A stretch of DNA of 64,000 nucleotides from Allocoprobacillus halotolerans (GTDB lineage Bacteria > Bacillota_I > Bacilli_A > Erysipelotrichales > Coprobacillaceae). The position numbers and the translations under genes were made by a program. Each line of letters begins with the position of its first letter. The first letter of the stretch is position 1. The stretch lies in assembly GCF_024399475.1 (NCBI RefSeq), contig NZ_CP101620.1, positions 1,221,608 to 1,285,607 on the forward strand. Reading direction: 5' to 3'. Below the pieces are notes generated by a model. It was not told the origin of the DNA. It made no database searches and saw only the letters and a list, made by a program, of their open reading frames with translations. Positions 59,979-64,000 of this stretch are shown piece by piece.

Positions 59979-61351
59979 ATGCTAATGAAATTAAAAAAGT
60001 ATATTGGACCACAAATATTTTATAGACGTGTTTTTTCTATGGCTATACCATTAGGTTTTCAACAACTCATATCTAGTTGTATGGGAATTATTGATTCTTT
60101 AATGGTTTCATGGATTGGACAGGTGACAGCGGTTGGAACAGCAGTTCAAATTGAAACACTATGTACTTCAGTATCGTGGGCATGTGCCACAGGAGTTGGT
60201 ATTTTCTCAGTTCAGTTTTTTGGTGCAAGAGATTATAAAAACTTAAAGAAATCGTTTGGATTGAGTGTTGTTTTAGCTGTTATTTCTGGAGCAATATGGT
60301 TTTTTATTGCAACCTTTTTTGGTGAAAATATTTTAAGATTTTATATTAATGATTCAAAAGTAATAGCAAATGGACTTTTATATCTTAATATTGCGAAATA
60401 TTCTTATTTTCCTTTAGCATTAAGTTTTGTTTTTAATCTAACATATCGTAATATTAATAAACCTAAAGTTCCATTAATAGTTGGTATAGTCGCTATGCTT
60501 ATAAATATTGTCGCAAATTATGTCTTTATTTTTGGACTTTATGGTTTTCCTGCTTTAGGTATTCAAGGAGCAGCCCTTGGAACATGTCTAGCACAGATGA
60601 TAGCATTATGTATTCATATTGTATTTGCGTGTAGTACTCACCAACCCTTTATTGGAACAATGAAAGAAATGTTTACTCTTAAGATGAGATTTGTTAGACC
60701 AATCTTACAAAAAACACTATCTATTGTGGTTAATGAATTGTTCTTTGGATTTGGATCAACATTATTTATTAAGGCTTTTGGTGCTTTGGGAACACAGTCA
60801 ATGGATGCATATTATGTTGGTGAAAAAATATCAAACTTATTCTACGCTTTTGCGAATGGTTTTTCCAATGCTGTGGCAGCGATTATTGGTGTTTCACTAG
60901 GTAGTGGAAATGGACATAAGGCAAAAGAAGAAGGCGATTATTTGATGAGTTTATCAGCTATTATGTCAGTATTTTTTTAATATTTATTTATTGTTCTTCA
61001 CAAATGTTAGTCAATATATTTGATTTGACAAATGAACAAGTAATCAAAGAAGCGGTTCTTATTGTTAAGGTTTTTGCTTTGCGTATTGCCTTGCGTTTCT
61101 TTATTGTGATTGTTTTTTCATCTTTACGTGCTGGTGGAGATTCAAAGGTTTTAACATTGCTTGATAGTGGATTGATGTGGAGTGTAGGTATTCCTTTGGC
61201 ATTTATAAGTGTTCATGTTTTTCATATTCAAAGCATTGCATTGGTTTTTCTGATTTGTCAATTAGAACAAATTATACGTGTGTATTTAGGTATGAAACGT
61301 TATCAAAAAGGAAAGTGGATAGTTAATTTAACAACTTATGTTATGGAATAA
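59979..61351 (+). CDS. MATE family efflux transporter, frameshifted once
   Basis: About 457 residues. VFSMAIPLGFQQLISSCMGIIDSLMVSWIGQVTAVGTAVQIE is a MATE opening. A frame change near 60973 in a T7 run (SAIMSVFF|LIFIYC) leads to FFIVIVFSSLRAGGDSKV. Another cation-coupled exporter. It precedes the HAD-SIS gene by 17 bases. Probably one T missing. Confidence 0.8.
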
Positions 61352-61368
61352 TGAGAAGGTGAAAAGAT

Positions 61369-63105
61369 ATGTTACCAAAATTAGTTATATTTGATGTAGA
61401 TGGATTAATGTTAGATACAGAAGCCAGATGGCAGGAAGCTTGGCAAATAAAAGGTGAACAATATGGAATTCCTGATCTTGGGAAAAAGACATTTTTAAAA
61501 TGTGTAGGGAGAAATGGTGCAGAAGTTGAAGCGATTATTTATGAAGATTTAAAGGATTATGAAAATCCATTAGAGATATTAAAAGAAGTTAGAGCATATG
61601 GTAGTCAACTTTTAGATGAGAGGATTGATATAAAAAAAGGATTGGTTGAGTTATTGGAATTTTTAAAGAGTCAATCTATATCAATTGCTGTTGCGACAGC
61701 GACTATAAAAACAACAACATATGAACGCTTATCAAGACTTCATCTATTAGATTATTTTGATTATATATTGTGTGGTGATGAAGTTCAATTAAGAAAACCA
61801 CATCCTGAAATCTATCAAAAAGTCATTGAACATTTTCATGTTTTACCTCAAGAAGCAATGGTTTTAGAAGATTCATATGTAGGTGTAGAAGCTGCTTATC
61901 GTGCGCATATTCCTTGTGTTATGATACCTGATTTGGCTATGCCTCAAGATAAACAAAAACAAGAAACGATGGCTATTGTTTCCTCGTTATTGGATGTTAT
62001 TGATTTATTAAAAGATGAAATGATTAATAACCAAGAACCAACAATGCTTACTTATATTAAAGAAACACCTTATCAATTAGAATGGAATGTTTACCATATT
62101 CAAGAGATAACTCAAGAACTGGTTCAATTATATTTACAAAATGATTATAACAGCATTTGGTTGATTGCCTGTGGTTCAAGTTTTAATGGGGCACAATGTG
62201 CCAAACCATTTTTAATGAAGTATCTTCATTGTGATGTTAAAGTCATTTCACCAATGACATTTGTATATAGTGAACATCAAATGACAGATAAAGATTTTGT
62301 TGTTGTTATATCACAAAGTGGACGTTCAACAAATTGTATACAAGCATTAAAATTATTAAAAGATATGAAAAAACAAGCTGTTGGATTAACAGGATGTATT
62401 GATTCTCCTTTAAAAGAATATGGAGATAGAGTTATAGATTATTCAATGGGAATTGAAAAAGTTGGTTATGTCACAAAAGGAATCACTGTTTTATCACAAT
62501 ATTTGATGTTGTTTGCTTTAGAAGTAAGCTTAAAGAAAGGATTGACGAATCAAAAAGATTATCAAGCAATCATTGAAGAACTCAAAGCTATTCCTTCTCG
62601 TCATCAAATCATGCAAAAACAAACGAAAGATTTTTATCAAAAGCATCAATGTGAAATGACATCTATGGATATATCATTTTTGATTGGATTTATGCAAAGT
62701 TATGGTATTGCTTTAGAAGGTGCATTAAAAATGGCAGAAACAATCAAAATGCCATGCATGGCTTATGAAGCCGAAGAATTTGTGCATGGATTTAATCTTC
62801 AATTAACTCCTCGTTATACAGTTTGGTGTATAGATGGTTGTTTAAAGGGAAGTCAACGTCTTATTCAAATTTATCAGGCTATAAATAGTGTAACACCTCA
62901 TGTTTATGCTATTACAAACAGTCCTGATATTGATGATGATCATGCAATCAGAATACCATTTGAAATGACTGAACCGCTTTTGATGCCACTTTATATATTA
63001 CCTGTTTTTCAAATCATTGCTTATCAAGTGAGTGAAGAATTACAAACATGGAATACTCATCCAAGATTCTCACAATTTAAAAACTATATACAAACAAAAA
63101 AATGA
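61369..63105 (+). CDS. HAD (beta-PGM-like) phosphatase fused to a GlmS/FrlB-type SIS isomerase domain
   Basis: 578 residues, intact and without a break in the join. Residues 1-215 are a HAD phosphatase: VIFDVDGLMLDTEA (nucleophile Asp9, Asp11), VATATIKTTTYERL, RKPHPEIY and VLEDSYVGVEAA. From about 235 a double SIS domain begins: IWLIACGSSFNGAQCAKPFL, VVISQSGRSTNCIQAL, and EAEEFVHGFNLQL near 485-497. SIS proteins of this type are aminosugar isomerases or deglycases such as FrlB. The fusion would isomerise or deglycate a phosphosugar and dephosphorylate it. Substrate unknown. Follows a MATE gene. Confidence 0.85.
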   Translation: MLPKLVIFDVDGLMLDTEARWQEAWQIKGEQYGIPDLGKKTFLKCVGRNGAEVEAIIYEDLKDYENPLEILKEVRAYGSQLLDERIDIKKGLVELLEFLKSQSISIAVATATIKTTTYERLSRLHLLDYFDYILCGDEVQLRKPHPEIYQKVIEHFHVLPQEAMVLEDSYVGVEAAYRAHIPCVMIPDLAMPQDKQKQETMAIVSSLLDVIDLLKDEMINNQEPTMLTYIKETPYQLEWNVYHIQEITQELVQLYLQNDYNSIWLIACGSSFNGAQCAKPFLMKYLHCDVKVISPMTFVYSEHQMTDKDFVVVISQSGRSTNCIQALKLLKDMKKQAVGLTGCIDSPLKEYGDRVIDYSMGIEKVGYVTKGITVLSQYLMLFALEVSLKKGLTNQKDYQAIIEELKAIPSRHQIMQKQTKDFYQKHQCEMTSMDISFLIGFMQSYGIALEGALKMAETIKMPCMAYEAEEFVHGFNLQLTPRYTVWCIDGCLKGSQRLIQIYQAINSVTPHVYAITNSPDIDDDHAIRIPFEMTEPLLMPLYILPVFQIIAYQVSEELQTWNTHPRFSQFKNYIQTKK

Positions 63106-63140
63106 AAAGAAATAAGTAAAATGCTTATTTCTTTTCATTT
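63104..63140. terminator. Bidirectional terminator
   Basis: TGAAAAGAAATAAG / CTTATTTCTTTTCA perfect stem with a seven-base loop. It separates two converging genes. Confidence 0.9.
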
Positions 63141-64000
63141 AATGATGGATGATAATACCCCATAAGCAATTAAAGCTGTTTCTTTTTTAAAGGAAGTCCA
63201 CTTGTATAATAGAAAACTATACCATCTTCTTTCGCAACAAATTCTTGAATGATATGCCCATAAAAATCTTCAATATATCCTATTTTTTGTCCTTTGAGAA
63301 TTATTTGATGCGTTTCTACTAATGGATACCATAATCCAACACATGGAGAAGTGAGGTAAATGGTTTTTGTGAAAATCTTTTGGTCTTGAATTTTTGTTTG
63401 AGATAAATGTGGATAAGAATAAATGTGAAGATACTCAAGGAGTGAAAATATATCATTTTCATCTTCTTGAATCCATTGAGGATAACACTGTTGACCATAT
63501 CCTCTTTCTAAGAGAATCCCTGGTATATGAAGATAATTGGCAGCATAACTATATTCTCCCGTTGTCGCAAAGGACTCAATAAAGTATGGAACATTGAAAT
63601 GTTTAGCGGTACCGCTAAAGATTGTTCTCTCACTTGTTTGCAATGTGGAAAAAATAAACAGGGCGTTAGATTTTCACGACCACCACCACTATGTATATCT
63701 AATATAAAGTCAACATGTGGAAAGACCTCTCGAACAAAGAAATCAGCAATACGCATACTTTCACTTCCATGAGGATCACCGGGATATACTTGATTGAGAT
63801 TGCCTTGATCTTCAGGTAAAACAGCACTGGTTTTTGCCCAAAAGCCATTGACGTTTACACAATGAAAGATAATGATTTTTCCATGTACATCTTTAGGATC
63901 AATCTTTTTGGCGACATTGATGGTAGCGGGAATGCCAGGATATTCACCACTGTGGATACCTGCAGTTATAAGTAGACAAGGACCATCGTGTGCACCATGA
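63135..64000 (-). CDS. Succinylglutamate desuccinylase/aspartoacylase family protein, two frameshifts, partial
   Basis: Truncated at the window edge, so the N-terminus is missing. LITAGIHSGEYPGIPATINVA carries the zinc His and Glu, HVDFILDIHSGGGREN the second zinc His, and the rest runs through NVPYFIESFATTGEYSYAANYLHIPGILLERGYG. Frame changes lie near 63612 (one C short) and 63187 (A run), the latter needed to reach ETALIAYGVLSSIIK at the end (stop 63135-63137). Zinc carboxypeptidase-like amidohydrolases of this group deacylate N-acyl amino acids. Neighbour of the HAD-SIS gene only by convergence. Confidence 0.75.

Overview
The window is AT-rich DNA with strong AGGAGG-type ribosome sites and tightly packed genes. 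It carries many MurR/RpiR regulators, Cof-type HAD phosphatases, MATE exporters, a cellobiose-type PTS, glycyl radical chemistry and ferredoxin-like redox proteins. This gene content suggests an anaerobic, carbohydrate-fermenting gut Firmicute, most likely of the Erysipelotrichales/Coprobacillaceae type. The taxonomic placement is inferred from gene content only. No rRNA, tRNA or CRISPR array was seen.

Layout. 0-1.5 kb: a broken NYN-domain gene behind a GC-rich structured leader, and a degenerate S24-like protein. 1.6-7.5 kb: MFS and MATE transporters, a deformylase-like protein, an RpiR regulator divergent from a RarA/MgsA C-terminal-domain protein and a PTS EIIC. 7.6-11 kb: a decayed patch (RhuM-Fic, TetR, Sel1). 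11-18.5 kb: ECF S component with a DUF1893 protein, acetyltransferases, a GH2 glycosidase, a P-loop kinase, SRAP and peroxiredoxin. 18.6-25.1 kb: a decaying beta-glucoside region (HAD, RpiR, PTS EIIB, two GH1 genes, RpiR, an AEC permease remnant). 25.2-31 kb: phosphatases, an alkaline-phosphatase-like protein, an MBL hydrolase, an esterase and an aldo/keto reductase. 31.0-33.5 kb: an IS66 element. 33.9-41.6 kb: GATase, cupin, MerR, broken flavodoxin and ferredoxin genes, LysR, MATE, an Rpn-type nuclease and glutathione peroxidase. 41.8-47.1 kb: MarR-MATE operon, HADs, GH32 and a CoA-binding protein. 47.3-49.8 kb: mnmG-rsmG. 50.8-55.7 kb: a self-contained operon of DeoR regulator, glycyl radical enzyme (GRE), radical SAM activase and fructose-6-phosphate-aldolase-like protein. 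55.7-64 kb: C45-like acylase, aldo/keto reductase, HAD, ParB, MATE, an intact HAD-SIS fusion and an AstE/AspA-like protein.

How the genes work together. The most interesting metabolic unit is the GRE operon. Its gene set matches the E. coli ybiW-ybiY-fsaA arrangement, which has been linked to ring-opening of 1,5-anhydrohexitol 6-phosphates (anhydroglycolysis). A perfect 12-bp inverted repeat lies just before its promoter and an intrinsic terminator closes it. Two strong MerR-type promoters with 19-bp spacers (the merR gene itself and an aldo/keto reductase), plus a weaker third (ECF gene), suggest a small redox or drug regulon. An Rpn-family nuclease gene has a leader whose 5' end can hide its ribosome site.

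Caution on quality. About fifteen to twenty genes are split. Many of the splits are explained by one missing base, often in a short homopolymer, including in conserved mnmG. I read these mainly as uncorrected sequencing deletions. A second class, with in-frame stop codons or several lesions (RhuM-Fic, TetR, Sel1, RpiR at 19.5 kb, GH1 at 20.7 kb, flavodoxin, EFR1), looks like real gene decay.
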